Under the pieces are notes generated by a model that saw only the letters and a program-made list of their open reading frames with translations, searched no databases and was not told the DNA's origin. 35,027 nucleotides of DNA from Atopobium deltae (GTDB lineage Bacteria; Actinomycetota; Coriobacteriia; Coriobacteriales; Atopobiaceae): positions 54,726-89,752 of the forward strand of contig NZ_KQ959516.1 of the NCBI RefSeq assembly GCF_001552785.1, read 5' to 3'. Each line of letters opens with the position of its first letter. Positions within the stretch are counted from its first letter, which is position 1. The translations under genes were made by a program, and so were the position numbers. Shown piece by piece: positions 17,799-25,537 of this stretch.

Positions 17799-18575
17799 TT
17801 AAAAACGCAGGCCAAGGCAGGACAGGCCACCATCAAGCTTGCGATACTCGGAGGTGTCGACAACGATGGTCTTGTAACCTGCATCCTGGATAGCTTTAAG
17901 CACAGTGGGATAACCCTCGGCCACAATAACGGTGCCATTCATCCAAATGCAGTTGGCGCCATAGGCCTCTTCCTCGGGAACAATAATCTTGTTGTACTGC
18001 GCGAACTCTTCCTTCTCGATAAACTCGCCAGAAACAAGCATGTTGTTATTCTCGACATAGTTGACGCCAGTCTTTAAGTGCAGGACCTTCTCCAGGGGAA
18101 CCTCGACGCACTTCAGACCCCACTCTTCGAGAATAGCGGCAAACTGGCGGATGCCCTCCTCGTTGGTACGCTTAGACCTACCAACATAGAAGGTGTCGCC
18201 GACCATCATGACGTCGCCGCCCTCGAGGGTACCAGGCGAGGTGATATGACGGATCTTGTCATAGTCGAAGAAGCGGTGCAGGACGGGCTCGAGAAGTGCA
18301 GCCTCACCGCGACGGGTGTCAGCGCCAGGGTTGTCGACAATAACGCCGCAACGGGTAATGACGCAGGTGTCCTCCACGAAGCAGCTGTCGGGGTACTCCT
18401 CGGAAGCGGGCAACACGGTGACGTCAACGCCACAACGGGTCAGAGCGTCAATGTAGTCATTGTGCTGCTTCAGAGCGAGCTCATAGTCAGGCTTTCCGAG
18501 CTCGGGAGCCGAGGTGATGCCATCGATCAACGAACGGCTAGGACGACGAACAATGCAGTGCGTAAATTTAGTCAT
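17799..18575 (-). CDS. Dimethylarginine dimethylaminohydrolase (DDAH)
   Basis: The 258-residue protein belongs to the guanidine-modifying (pentein) superfamily and matches DDAH rather than the longer arginine deiminase. Catalytic C253 lies in GGLSCLGLRF at the C-terminus, H166 in LHLKTGVNYV, and the acidic partner in GTLEGGDVMMVG (E118). DSCFVEDTCVI (63-73) is also family-typical. DDAH hydrolyses asymmetric dimethyl- or monomethyl-arginine to citrulline and a methylamine. The neighbouring antiporter and a divergent GntR regulator suggest a small catabolic module. A GAAGGGG sequence precedes ATG 18575. Related pentein activities (agmatine or arginine hydrolysis) cannot be fully excluded. Confidence 0.88.
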   Translation of the reverse strand: MTKFTHCIVRRPSRSLIDGITSAPELGKPDYELALKQHNDYIDALTRCGVDVTVLPASEEYPDSCFVEDTCVITRCGVIVDNPGADTRRGEAALLEPVLHRFFDYDKIRHITSPGTLEGGDVMMVGDTFYVGRSKRTNEEGIRQFAAILEEWGLKCVEVPLEKVLHLKTGVNYVENNNMLVSGEFIEKEEFAQYNKIIVPEEEAYGANCIWMNGTVIVAEGYPTVLKAIQDAGYKTIVVDTSEYRKLDGGLSCLGLRF

Positions 18576-18853
18576 AACAGACCCCTTCTCTCAAACGTAC
18601 GTCGTGTGTGATGCACGGCATGTCCGCGGGCGTTGCTACGGCGGTGTGTATGCCCACGCCTTCGCACGCGTACGTTGTTGTGAAATGCTTACGTGCACCG
18701 TAAAATCTCGTGTGCAGCTTTAACATACCGAGAAGATCGCTGTATCTTTGTTCAATTTGTATACTATGAACATGAGCGGTAGTTTTTAGGAGGTAAACGG
18801 TCGTAAATACAGCTTTATCCTTCACTTTTTTGCTTAAATACGTAATATTGTTG

Positions 18854-18865
18854 ATTGTATACAAT
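18854..18865. promoter_or_regulatory. Palindromic operator candidate for the GntR regulator
   Basis: ATTGTATACAAT is a perfect 12-bp palindrome 43 bp ahead of the regulator's start. A related half-site, TTGTATAC, occurs at 18757-18764, and ATATACAAT at 18874-18882. Palindromes of this TTGTATACAA shape are typical targets of FCD-type GntR proteins, so autoregulation and control of the divergent DDAH gene are likely. No other gene is seen in 18576-18908. Confidence 0.55.
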
Positions 18866-18908
18866 GTTCATTCATATACAATGGCACACGTGAAGGAGGC
18901 TCATCATC

Positions 18909-19562
18909 ATGGCCAAGGCTCGATACCTCTCGTTAAAAGATCACGTCTATGCACACATCACCGACCTTATCAACGCGGGCAAACTCGGTGAATTCGAACA
19001 CGTCAGCGAACAAAGCATCGCCGACGCCCTGTCGGTCAGCCGCACCCCCGTGCGAGAGGCGCTCATGCAACTATCCGAAGAGGGCTATTTGGAAAGAATA
19101 CCGCGCAAGGGGTTTATCGTTCGTGGCTTTAATGAGTCCGACGCGCGTGAGGTGTTTGAAATTTTGGGGCCGCTTGATGGACGCGCAGCGCTGCTTGCCG
19201 CAGGGCGCATGAGCGACGACAACATTGTGCAGCTCAGCTTTTTGCACAACAGCATGCAGCTGGCCATCAACAGCGGCCTGTACGATCGCTATGATGACTT
19301 GCAGCGGGAGTTTCACCAGACCTACGTGCAGCAATGCGGTAATGCGCACCTGTCGGAATACATCGAGGACTTAAATCGCTTCTTTATGAAGCGCGCCTAT
19401 TTACAAGCCGAGACGGACATCTTAGAAAAAAACGCGCGACAGGCCAACCGAGAGCATGCCCACATTGTGGCTCTCTTTAAAAAGCGCGATGGTGAAGCGC
19501 TGCAGGCCTATATTCGCGATGTGCACTGGTCACTCGAAAATGCCAAATATTTGTCGTGGTAG
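18909..19562 (+). CDS. GntR-family (FCD/FadR-type) transcription regulator
   Basis: The 217-residue protein has an N-terminal winged helix (to about residue 75) with SIADALSVSRTPVREALMQLSEEGYLERIPRKG-type sequence, the GntR hallmark, and an all-helical FCD ligand domain with metal-binding-type histidines (EFHQTYVQQCGN and REHAHIVALF). It is divergent from the DDAH gene over a 333-bp intergenic region with a palindromic operator candidate. It is therefore the probable controller of the DDAH-antiporter genes. GAAGGAGG precedes the ATG by 8 bases. Confidence 0.9.
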   Translation: MAKARYLSLKDHVYAHITDLINAGKLGEFEHVSEQSIADALSVSRTPVREALMQLSEEGYLERIPRKGFIVRGFNESDAREVFEILGPLDGRAALLAAGRMSDDNIVQLSFLHNSMQLAINSGLYDRYDDLQREFHQTYVQQCGNAHLSEYIEDLNRFFMKRAYLQAETDILEKNARQANREHAHIVALFKKRDGEALQAYIRDVHWSLENAKYLSW

Positions 19563-19635
19563 CTGCGCGTAGTAGCCAAGCATGGTGGCCAAGCGTCTGC
19601 TAAAAACTCGTCGAGTCCTGCGTTTTGCTCGTCAG

Positions 19636-20040
19636 CTACTGATGCTTAAACAAGATGTACAGCATGCCTACTGCAGGCAGCAGATACAGAAGGATCACGA
19701 TCAGCTCATAGAGCGCAAAAGGTAGCGCCTGGTTCGTAATAAAAACATCAAGATAGTAGCTCACGACAATATAGGTAAGCTGCAAAAATAGAGCTACCGC
19801 AATGCCCCTAACATAGAGGAAAAAATAACTGCTCTGCGTTGCGCTGTCGAGAAGATCATACAAAAGCGTCACGACAGACGCCATCATACACGCAGACGCA
19901 AGATGTATAACAAGCGATCCCTTTGCAGGAGTCATGGCATGAATGAATTCTGGCGAATGCGCATCCTCAGCAAACACGATAAGCAGCCAAATCGCTCCAA
20001 CAAAAAGAAACCTAAACAAAGAGTACACATGCCGTTTCAT
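19636..20040 (-). CDS. Small four-span membrane protein, unknown
   Basis: The 134-residue protein has four hydrophobic segments (about residues 8-24, 42-62, 72-95 and 106-130) separated by short loops and is otherwise featureless. The start is secure: GGGAGGTG lies 6 bases ahead of ATG 20040. It is a lone gene convergent with the GntR regulator. Its size and span count recall DUF3021-like proteins, but I do not see a diagnostic motif. Confidence 0.75.
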   Translation of the reverse strand: MKRHVYSLFRFLFVGAIWLLIVFAEDAHSPEFIHAMTPAKGSLVIHLASACMMASVVTLLYDLLDSATQSSYFFLYVRGIAVALFLQLTYIVVSYYLDVFITNQALPFALYELIVILLYLLPAVGMLYILFKHQ

Positions 20041-20102
20041 AGTACACCTCCCTTTTGAGGTTCCTTACCGAGAAGTATATATAAGTCTTCGCTTGCAAGT
20101 GA

Positions 20103-20158
20103 CGAGAAGACCTGCGGTCTGCTAGCGGTACAGCTGAAGCCTGCCAGCGGTCTTCTCG
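20103..20158. repeat. Inverted pair of the CGAGAAGACC element
   Basis: CGAGAAGACC (20103-20112) and its exact complement GGTCTTCTCG (20149-20158) face each other over 36 bases in the region 20041-20235. They can form a 10-bp stem. Another CGAGAAG lies at about 20068. No gene is seen in this region. Confidence 0.7.
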
Positions 20159-20235
20159 ACAGCTCCTCATGATTGCGAGCAAGGCTGTGCCCATGCAATG
20201 CTCTACTGACGAAGTGCCCTGGCAAAGTCGTGCTT

Positions 20236-20283
20236 GCACAAAAACAAAAACCCTCCCTTCCCAGCTGGGAAAGAGAGGGTTTT
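20236..20283 (-). terminator. Terminator of the feo operon (bidirectional form)
   Basis: A long stem (AAAACCCTC 20247-20255 with GAGGGTTTT 20275-20283, continued by CTTCCCAG-type pairing inside) is followed on the minus strand by T-rich sequence complementary to 20241-20250. It lies about 95 bp beyond feoB. Confidence 0.85.
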
Positions 20284-20378
20284 AAAACTCAGATTGCAGC
20301 GGCGGGTGCCACTACGTCTCGCGTCGCGTGCTATGCCACACACCGTAACCGCGAGGCGCGACGCAGCCGCAAATCACC

Positions 20379-23030
20379 TTACTGAGCAAGCGAGTCCAGG
20401 TTGTCCACAATCTTGTTGTCACGACGCAGGTACTTGGGCATCGGACGGAAGAGCTGGAAGAGCAACAGGCCGAGCGCCGCGATGGCAACCGCGGTCCATA
20501 CCGTAAAGGTACCAAACGCGAAGAACTCGTAAAGCTGATACAAAATCATACCAACAATCCAACCAAAGCCGCACTCGTAACCGATAGCAAACCAGAACCA
20601 CTTGGGGTCGTCCATCTGACGACGGATCGTACCCATAGCAGCAAAGCACGGAGCGTTGAGCATGTTAAAGGCTACAAAGCCGAGCATGGCGCCGACGTGC
20701 ATAACACCGTTGGCATCAGTAAACATGGCGGCAAAACCATTCCACATCGAGACGGAATTCTCGGAAGCATCGCCCAGACCGTACAAAGAACCAAAGGTCG
20801 ATACCAAGTTCTCCTTAGCGATCAGTGCCGAAATGGAAGCGGCGGCTGCTTGCCAGTTTGCGCAGCCCAGAGGCGCAAAAATGATACCGATAAAGTTACC
20901 AACAGCGGCGAGCAAGGAGTAATCCATGTAAGTTTCGGGAGCACCGTCCATGGCCTCAAGGAAGCCAAAGGCGCCGTTGCCGCCGTCCCAGTTTGCCCAG
21001 CCAAAACGCGAAAGCACCCAAATGCCAACAGCAGCCAAGAAGATGATGGTACCAGCCTTCTTGATGTAGGCAAAGACGCGCTCCCATACGTGCAGCCACC
21101 AGGACTTCAGCGTTGGGAAGTGGTAATCAGGAAGCTCCATAACAAAGGGCGCGGGTTCGCCAGCAAAAGGCTTCGTCTTCTTGAGCATGACGGACGAAAT
21201 AATGATGGCCGCAAAGCCCATGAAGTAGAACAAAGGTGCAATCCACCAGGCTTTAGCGCCGCCCAGAAGAACGCCTATGAGCAGTGCAATAATCGGCTGC
21301 TTTGCACCACAAGGGATCATGGTGGTCAGCATGGCGGTCATACGACGGTCATTCTCGTTCTCGATAGTCTTGGTTGCCAAAACGCCAGGAACACCACAAC
21401 CAGCCGAAACAAGCATAGGAATAAACGACTTACCCGAAAGACCAAAGCGGCGGAACACGCGGTCCATAACAAAGGCGACACGGCTCATGTAGCCGCAGTC
21501 CTCCAGGAAACAGAGTAACACAAACAGGACGAACATCTGCGGAATGAAGCCCAAAACAGAACCAACACCGCCGATAATACCCTCGTTTACCAGCGAGATG
21601 ATCATATCGGAAGCGCCAGCATTCTTCAGCAGGCCCTCCATAAAGCCAGGGATGGAGGGAACGTAGCCAGGATAATCGGCAGCTTCAGGCTCCTTGCCCT
21701 TCTCGATAGCGTCTTTCACAAATTCGTCGGCATCGATGGACTCGATGGTCTTAAGCTTGATGTTTTTATCAAGGGGGTTGCCCTCTTTGTCGACGTGAGT
21801 GACGACGTTGTCGTCCGCGTCAACTAGGTTGCCGTCCTCGTCGTGAATGGGTACGTCTTTGGCCACGACACCCGCGGCTTTAGCCTTAATAGCAAAGGCC
21901 TTGATGGCATCTTCGTCGCCCTTATCGATAGCGTCCGAAACGCCCTCAGTGTCGATACCCGCCTCTTTGGCGGCCTCAAGATAGCCGTCAACGCGGTCGC
22001 CGTAGTGCTCGTCGTCCCAAGCTTCTTTTGCTTCATCAAACTGGGACTGACTTTGCATTGAAATAAAGAAGCCCTCGTCAAAGAGCTTGTCATTGACCCA
22101 GTCCGTCGCGGGAGTTCCGACGGCGACAAGCGCAAACCAGTACAAGAACGACATGACCGCAATGAAGATGGGGATACCGAGCAGACGATTGGTGACAACC
22201 TTGTCGATGAGCTGCGAGGTGGTCAGCTTCGCGGAGGTCTTCACAACGCACTCACGCATCGTTTGCGAGATCCACTCGTAACGGTCCGACGTAATAATGG
22301 ACTCGGCGTCGTCATCGCGGGCCTTCTCGACAGACTCAATGAACTTCTCGAGCGTCTCCAGGCGCTCCTGCGAAAGGTGCAAAGGTTCGATCGCCCCGGC
22401 ATCGCGCTCAAAAATCTTAATGGAATACCAGCGCAAAAGCTGGGGCTCAACGGCATCCTTAATGTCGTCGGCGATCTTTGCCAGAGCGTCTTCGACCGCG
22501 GGTGAGAAGAGCTTCAAGCCCTGCGCTACCTGCTTGTTTTTGCCAATCTCGACTGCAGCGTTAACCAGCTCGGTGGTGTTGGTGTTGCGCAACGCCGAAA
22601 CCTCAAATACCTTGACGCCCAGACGCTTTTCCAACAGATCGGTCTTGATGGTCACTTTGCGCTGCTTGAGCAGGTCGCACATGTTAAGACCGATGACCAC
22701 GGGTCGTCCCACTTCGAGGATTTGCGTTGCCAAATACAGGTTACGCTCGATGTTGGTCACGTCGAGAAGATCGATGATCGCGTCAGGCCTCTCGTTAATG
22801 ATAAAGTCACGCGAGACGACCTCTTCGGGCGAATATGGACTGAGCGAATAAATGCCTGGAAGGTCGGTGAACAGCACGTCCTTGTTGTGACGCCAGGTCG
22901 CTTGTTTTTTCTCGACAGTTACGCCCGGCCAGTTGCCGACGTAACCGTTTGAGCCGGTAAGTTCGTTGAAGAGCGTCGTCTTACCGCAGTTGGGGTTACC
23001 CGCAAGGGCAATATTAATTTTTTCTGCCAT
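20379..23030 (-). CDS. feoB: Ferrous iron transporter FeoB
   Basis: The 883-residue protein imports Fe2+ across the inner membrane. Its N-terminal G domain shows G1 GNPNCGKT (11-18), G3 DLPG (56-59), G4 NMCD (116-119) and G5 SAL near 145. The membrane domain has two Gate-type regions, including GCGVPG and GCANWQAA. It is about 100 residues longer than typical FeoB. The extra length is an acidic, Asp/Glu/Lys-rich insert at about 318-455, between the first membrane span and the conserved GGVGSVLGFIPQ. The gene is 17 bp downstream of feoA and is the last gene of the operon. The ATG has no strong ribosome binding site, which suggests coupling. Confidence 0.96.
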   Translation of the reverse strand: MAEKINIALAGNPNCGKTTLFNELTGSNGYVGNWPGVTVEKKQATWRHNKDVLFTDLPGIYSLSPYSPEEVVSRDFIINERPDAIIDLLDVTNIERNLYLATQILEVGRPVVIGLNMCDLLKQRKVTIKTDLLEKRLGVKVFEVSALRNTNTTELVNAAVEIGKNKQVAQGLKLFSPAVEDALAKIADDIKDAVEPQLLRWYSIKIFERDAGAIEPLHLSQERLETLEKFIESVEKARDDDAESIITSDRYEWISQTMRECVVKTSAKLTTSQLIDKVVTNRLLGIPIFIAVMSFLYWFALVAVGTPATDWVNDKLFDEGFFISMQSQSQFDEAKEAWDDEHYGDRVDGYLEAAKEAGIDTEGVSDAIDKGDEDAIKAFAIKAKAAGVVAKDVPIHDEDGNLVDADDNVVTHVDKEGNPLDKNIKLKTIESIDADEFVKDAIEKGKEPEAADYPGYVPSIPGFMEGLLKNAGASDMIISLVNEGIIGGVGSVLGFIPQMFVLFVLLCFLEDCGYMSRVAFVMDRVFRRFGLSGKSFIPMLVSAGCGVPGVLATKTIENENDRRMTAMLTTMIPCGAKQPIIALLIGVLLGGAKAWWIAPLFYFMGFAAIIISSVMLKKTKPFAGEPAPFVMELPDYHFPTLKSWWLHVWERVFAYIKKAGTIIFLAAVGIWVLSRFGWANWDGGNGAFGFLEAMDGAPETYMDYSLLAAVGNFIGIIFAPLGCANWQAAAASISALIAKENLVSTFGSLYGLGDASENSVSMWNGFAAMFTDANGVMHVGAMLGFVAFNMLNAPCFAAMGTIRRQMDDPKWFWFAIGYECGFGWIVGMILYQLYEFFAFGTFTVWTAVAIAALGLLLFQLFRPMPKYLRRDNKIVDNLDSLAQ

Positions 23031-23047
23031 GTGTGCCTTGATCCCTA

Positions 23048-23281
23048 CTAGCCTTCGATATCGGTTACTTCAATTACTTGCGCCTCGTCCTTACGAAGCG
23101 AAAGCTCATAGCCACGTACCGTCACCTCAATGGGATCCCCCAAAGGTGCAACTTTATGGATCGTTACGCGTGTGCCTTTGACCAGGCCCATGTCCATAAT
23201 GCGGCGCTTAATAGCACCCGTGCCAGTAAGCCGTACAACCGTACAAGACTGACCAACTTTGACATCGCGAAGCGTTGGCAT
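23048..23281 (-). CDS. feoA: FeoA-domain protein
   Basis: The 77-residue SH3-like protein has the FeoA pattern: LRDVKVGQSCTVVRL, then RRIMDMGLVKGTRVTI, then PLGDPIEVTVRGYELSLR. FeoA is a small cytoplasmic partner of FeoB needed for Fe2+ uptake. It lies directly before feoB (17-bp gap). AAGGAAGG precedes ATG 23281. Confidence 0.93.
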   Translation of the reverse strand: MPTLRDVKVGQSCTVVRLTGTGAIKRRIMDMGLVKGTRVTIHKVAPLGDPIEVTVRGYELSLRKDEAQVIEVTDIEG

Positions 23282-23323
23282 GTTTCCTTCCTTTCTTCTC
23301 GCGTCGACTGTAAAACCTATAAA

Positions 23324-23605
23324 TCAACCCACAAAAATATGGGTAGCCATGCCACAGCCAAGGGCAAAATTTGCACCTTTGACACAGACCACAACATCGC
23401 CATTCACACGAGAAACCAAGGTGACTTCTGCCCCTTCGACAAAGCCGAGTTCTGCAAGATGCTGTCTGTTTGCCTGGGATCCTGTGACGCGTACGATGTG
23501 CAGCAGTTCTCCCTCGTTGGCAAACGATAAGGGCATCTGAGAAGCAGGCATGTTCGGCGAAGGACCGTCCGTCGATGAATGGAGCGTTTGATCTTGATTG
23601 CTCAT
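23324..23605 (-). CDS. Second FeoA-domain protein
   Basis: The 93-residue protein has a Ser/Pro-rich N-terminal extension of about 25 residues and then a FeoA domain (LLHIVRVTGSQANRQHL, LGFVEGAEVTLVSR, VVVCVKGANFALG). It is the first gene of the feoA-feoA-feoB operon, 42 bp before the other feoA. GGAGAGG precedes the ATG. Two FeoA proteins with one FeoB is common in Firmicutes and some actinobacteria; the division of labour is not clear. Confidence 0.9.
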   Translation of the reverse strand: MSNQDQTLHSSTDGPSPNMPASQMPLSFANEGELLHIVRVTGSQANRQHLAELGFVEGAEVTLVSRVNGDVVVCVKGANFALGCGMATHIFVG

Positions 23606-23620
23606 ACCTCTCCAAAGGTT

Positions 23621-23644
23621 TTAAGTTACCCGGAGTTAACTTAA
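23621..23644. promoter_or_regulatory. Inverted repeat upstream of the feo operon
   Basis: TTAAGTTA (23621-23628) and TAACTTAA (23637-23644) form an 8-bp inverted repeat with an 8-bp spacer, 15 bp ahead of the first feo ATG. The half-sites resemble those of DtxR/IdeR operators, but the spacing is longer than in that family. A second inverted repeat, AGCATA/TATGCT, lies at 23656-23673. An iron-responsive operator is the natural guess. Confidence 0.5.
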
Positions 23645-23885
23645 GTGAATAAATGAGCATAAATTCATATGCTGAGGCATAATCACCCACGTTAATCTCG
23701 TTTCATCATGTTAGCGCTCATAAACTTTCAAGGCAACTATGGTTAACTCATTTTTCAAAGTGCTACAGAAAAGTCTTAAAAACATCTTAACTATTGTTGG
23801 AAAGTCAACAAAGGACGTGGCAATGGGGTGTATTTGCAGTAGCTTTTGCCGTCCGCGGGTACCACTCATAAAACCTTATGTGCTT

Positions 23886-23893
23886 GTTATACT
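23886..23893 (+). promoter_or_regulatory. Extended -10 promoter of the second GntR gene
   Basis: TGTTATACT gives an extended -10 (TG at 23885-23886 region, TATACT at 23888-23893) about 50 bp before the ATG. The -35 region is weak. Confidence 0.45.
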
Positions 23894-23942
23894 GAGTAAT
23901 AGATTTCTCTGTATCACGTTGAGTATTCGAGCTGGAGGTCTC

Positions 23943-24743
23943 ATGAGCGCGCTTATGCCACAAGAACATACCTCATCTCACAAGGCGCAAGCGCTACCCC
24001 CTCAGTTTGTCATTCTCAAGCGTTTTCGCAACGAGACGAGTTCGGCCTATGCCTACCGCGTGCTTGAATACAACATTTTGATGCTGCATATGCCACCTGG
24101 AGCCTGGATTCGAGAGCGCAATATTGCTGAGAAACTCAACATCTCGCGTACGCCCGTCCACGAAGCCATTGGTCTTTTGCGCGACAGACGCCTCGTAGAT
24201 GTCACACCACAATCAGCCACGCATGTCTCGCGCATTGATGTGCAAACGCTGCGCCAGGGTATCTTTTTGCGCAGTGTGGTCGAACCCACCGTCATGGGCC
24301 AGCTCATCGGTAACGCCTCGCCAGATCTTCTCGCCAACCTCAGAGAAAACATCGCTGTCCAAAAGCAACTCATCAAAACCCTCGATGACGTGCATCTTTA
24401 TGCGCGCGTCTCCAGCGAATTTTTGGAAATGCTTTACCGAGAAGCCCACAAAGGCTACGTCTGGGACGTGCTGTATCAAGCAACTGTGTCCCTCGAGCGC
24501 CTACGCTACATATCACTTTTACATGGCTTCATCACGCCCACGACGCACAGCTATCAGGAGTTGTATACCTTCATCGCTCTGGGCATTCAAAACACCGTCG
24601 GGCTCAACCAAACCATTCATCGAGAAATCCACGCCTACGTGCAACACCTCGACAGCGTTATGCAGCAATTTCCTGACTACTTTGTCGGAACGTCTGTTGA
24701 CGATAAAACAGTCGAGGCTGCTGAACTTCGTTCTCTTTTGTAG
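23943..24743 (+). CDS. GntR-family (FCD-type) transcription regulator
   Basis: The open frame begins further upstream, but ATG 23943 is chosen because CTGGAGG lies 6 bases before it and conserved sequence starts after it; this gives 266 residues. The winged helix contains IAEKLNISRTPVHEAIGLLRD-type sequence, and a helical ligand domain follows (VVEPTVMGQLIG, then a C-terminal helix with IHREIHAYVQHL). It is divergent from the feo operon, but no motif links it to iron. No adjacent target gene is evident. It differs from the GntR gene at 18909 in lacking the histidine-rich FCD motif order. Confidence 0.85.
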   Translation: MSALMPQEHTSSHKAQALPPQFVILKRFRNETSSAYAYRVLEYNILMLHMPPGAWIRERNIAEKLNISRTPVHEAIGLLRDRRLVDVTPQSATHVSRIDVQTLRQGIFLRSVVEPTVMGQLIGNASPDLLANLRENIAVQKQLIKTLDDVHLYARVSSEFLEMLYREAHKGYVWDVLYQATVSLERLRYISLLHGFITPTTHSYQELYTFIALGIQNTVGLNQTIHREIHAYVQHLDSVMQQFPDYFVGTSVDDKTVEAAELRSLL

Positions 24744-24765
24744 GGCTTGCATAGGGCTTGCGGGC

Positions 24766-25104
24766 CTAAATCTCAGGCTCTACATCCCGATGCGTATATT
24801 TTTTGAGGCCATGCGCTGCCACGGCTGGCTTTGCGCTGGTAGACGTAGGTGAGTTGGCGGTCTTATCGGCAGGAACGACGGACAGAGTGGCAAGAGCGTC
24901 CGTAGCGGCCGTGGGTGTTGTTGAGGTCGTGGGATCAACAGTGGCTTGACCTCGGGTTTTGGCGTAAGTGGCTCTGGAATCAAACCGTTAATCGTGAAGG
25001 CCTTGATTTCTGCATTACCAAATTCGAAGACGCCCCCCTGTCCCAGCGCGGACGAAAGCGCACGCCGATGGTGCTGGGGGCGGAAGCTTTACTTCTGTGT
25101 TCAT
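24766..25104 (-). pseudogene. Frameshifted small gene, unrecognised
   Basis: ATG 25104 has an excellent AAAGGAGG 5 bases ahead and opens a frame that stops after 29 codons. Removing one G from the six-G run near 25037 lets the frame continue as GVFEFGNAEIKAF and a Pro/Lys-rich stretch. A second shift near 24960 leads into a Thr/Ala/Pro-rich stretch ending in GLKKYTHRDVEPEI and TAG 24768-24766. Start and end are in the same frame (339 bp, 113 codons), so two compensating indels explain the pattern. It is a broken gene, a sequencing error, or a slippage-controlled gene. I recognise no family. Confidence 0.5.
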
Positions 25105-25124
25105 AGTTCCTCCTTTGGTATAAT

Positions 25125-25430
25125 AAGTATTCGCTTGCATCTATCAGACGCTTACCAACAAGTGAACACGGTAAGTTGGAACAATGTACCATCCAAAAAA
25201 TACTTTTGGTTATCAATAATTTCGATAACTCTGTTATGGCATACTTGCTTTTTTACACGGATTTTCTTTAGCGCGAACAAAAATATGTAATGTATCGCAT
25301 AATGCTGCGAGTTTTTTGAGATTTAACTTATTATCTTAGATAAAAACTGCGGAGCGGCAGCTATATTTTTATTTAAACTGAGATTTTTATGCATCATTTA
25401 CTGTATACGACGCCGAAATATAGCAGCAAC
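25125..25430. other. AT-rich intergenic stretch without recognised content
   Basis: About 300 bases, markedly AT-rich against the rest of the window, with no supported gene. A plus-strand TATAAT at 25119-25124 sits just before it and has no gene downstream on that strand. The stretch might hold an unrecognised small RNA. Confidence 0.35.
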
Positions 25431-25487
25431 AAAAAGATCCCTGACATCATATACAGATTTTGTTATCGGTATAACGATGACAGGGAT
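25431..25487 (-). terminator. Terminator of aspS
   Basis: ATCCCTGACATC (25437-25448) pairs with GATGACAGGGAT (25476-25487), with one mismatch, and on the minus strand the stem runs into a T run (complement of 25431-25435). It lies 50 bp beyond the aspS stop. Confidence 0.75.
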
Positions 25488-25537
25488 GTCTTATATAAAC
25501 TTTAGGGGCAAGCTCGCCAGGCGGAGTCGCGCGCACC

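Noticed and set aside
20697-21518. Plus-strand open frame of 273 codons inside feoB
   Set aside because: Antisense shadow of conserved membrane-domain coding sequence; the composition is not protein-like.
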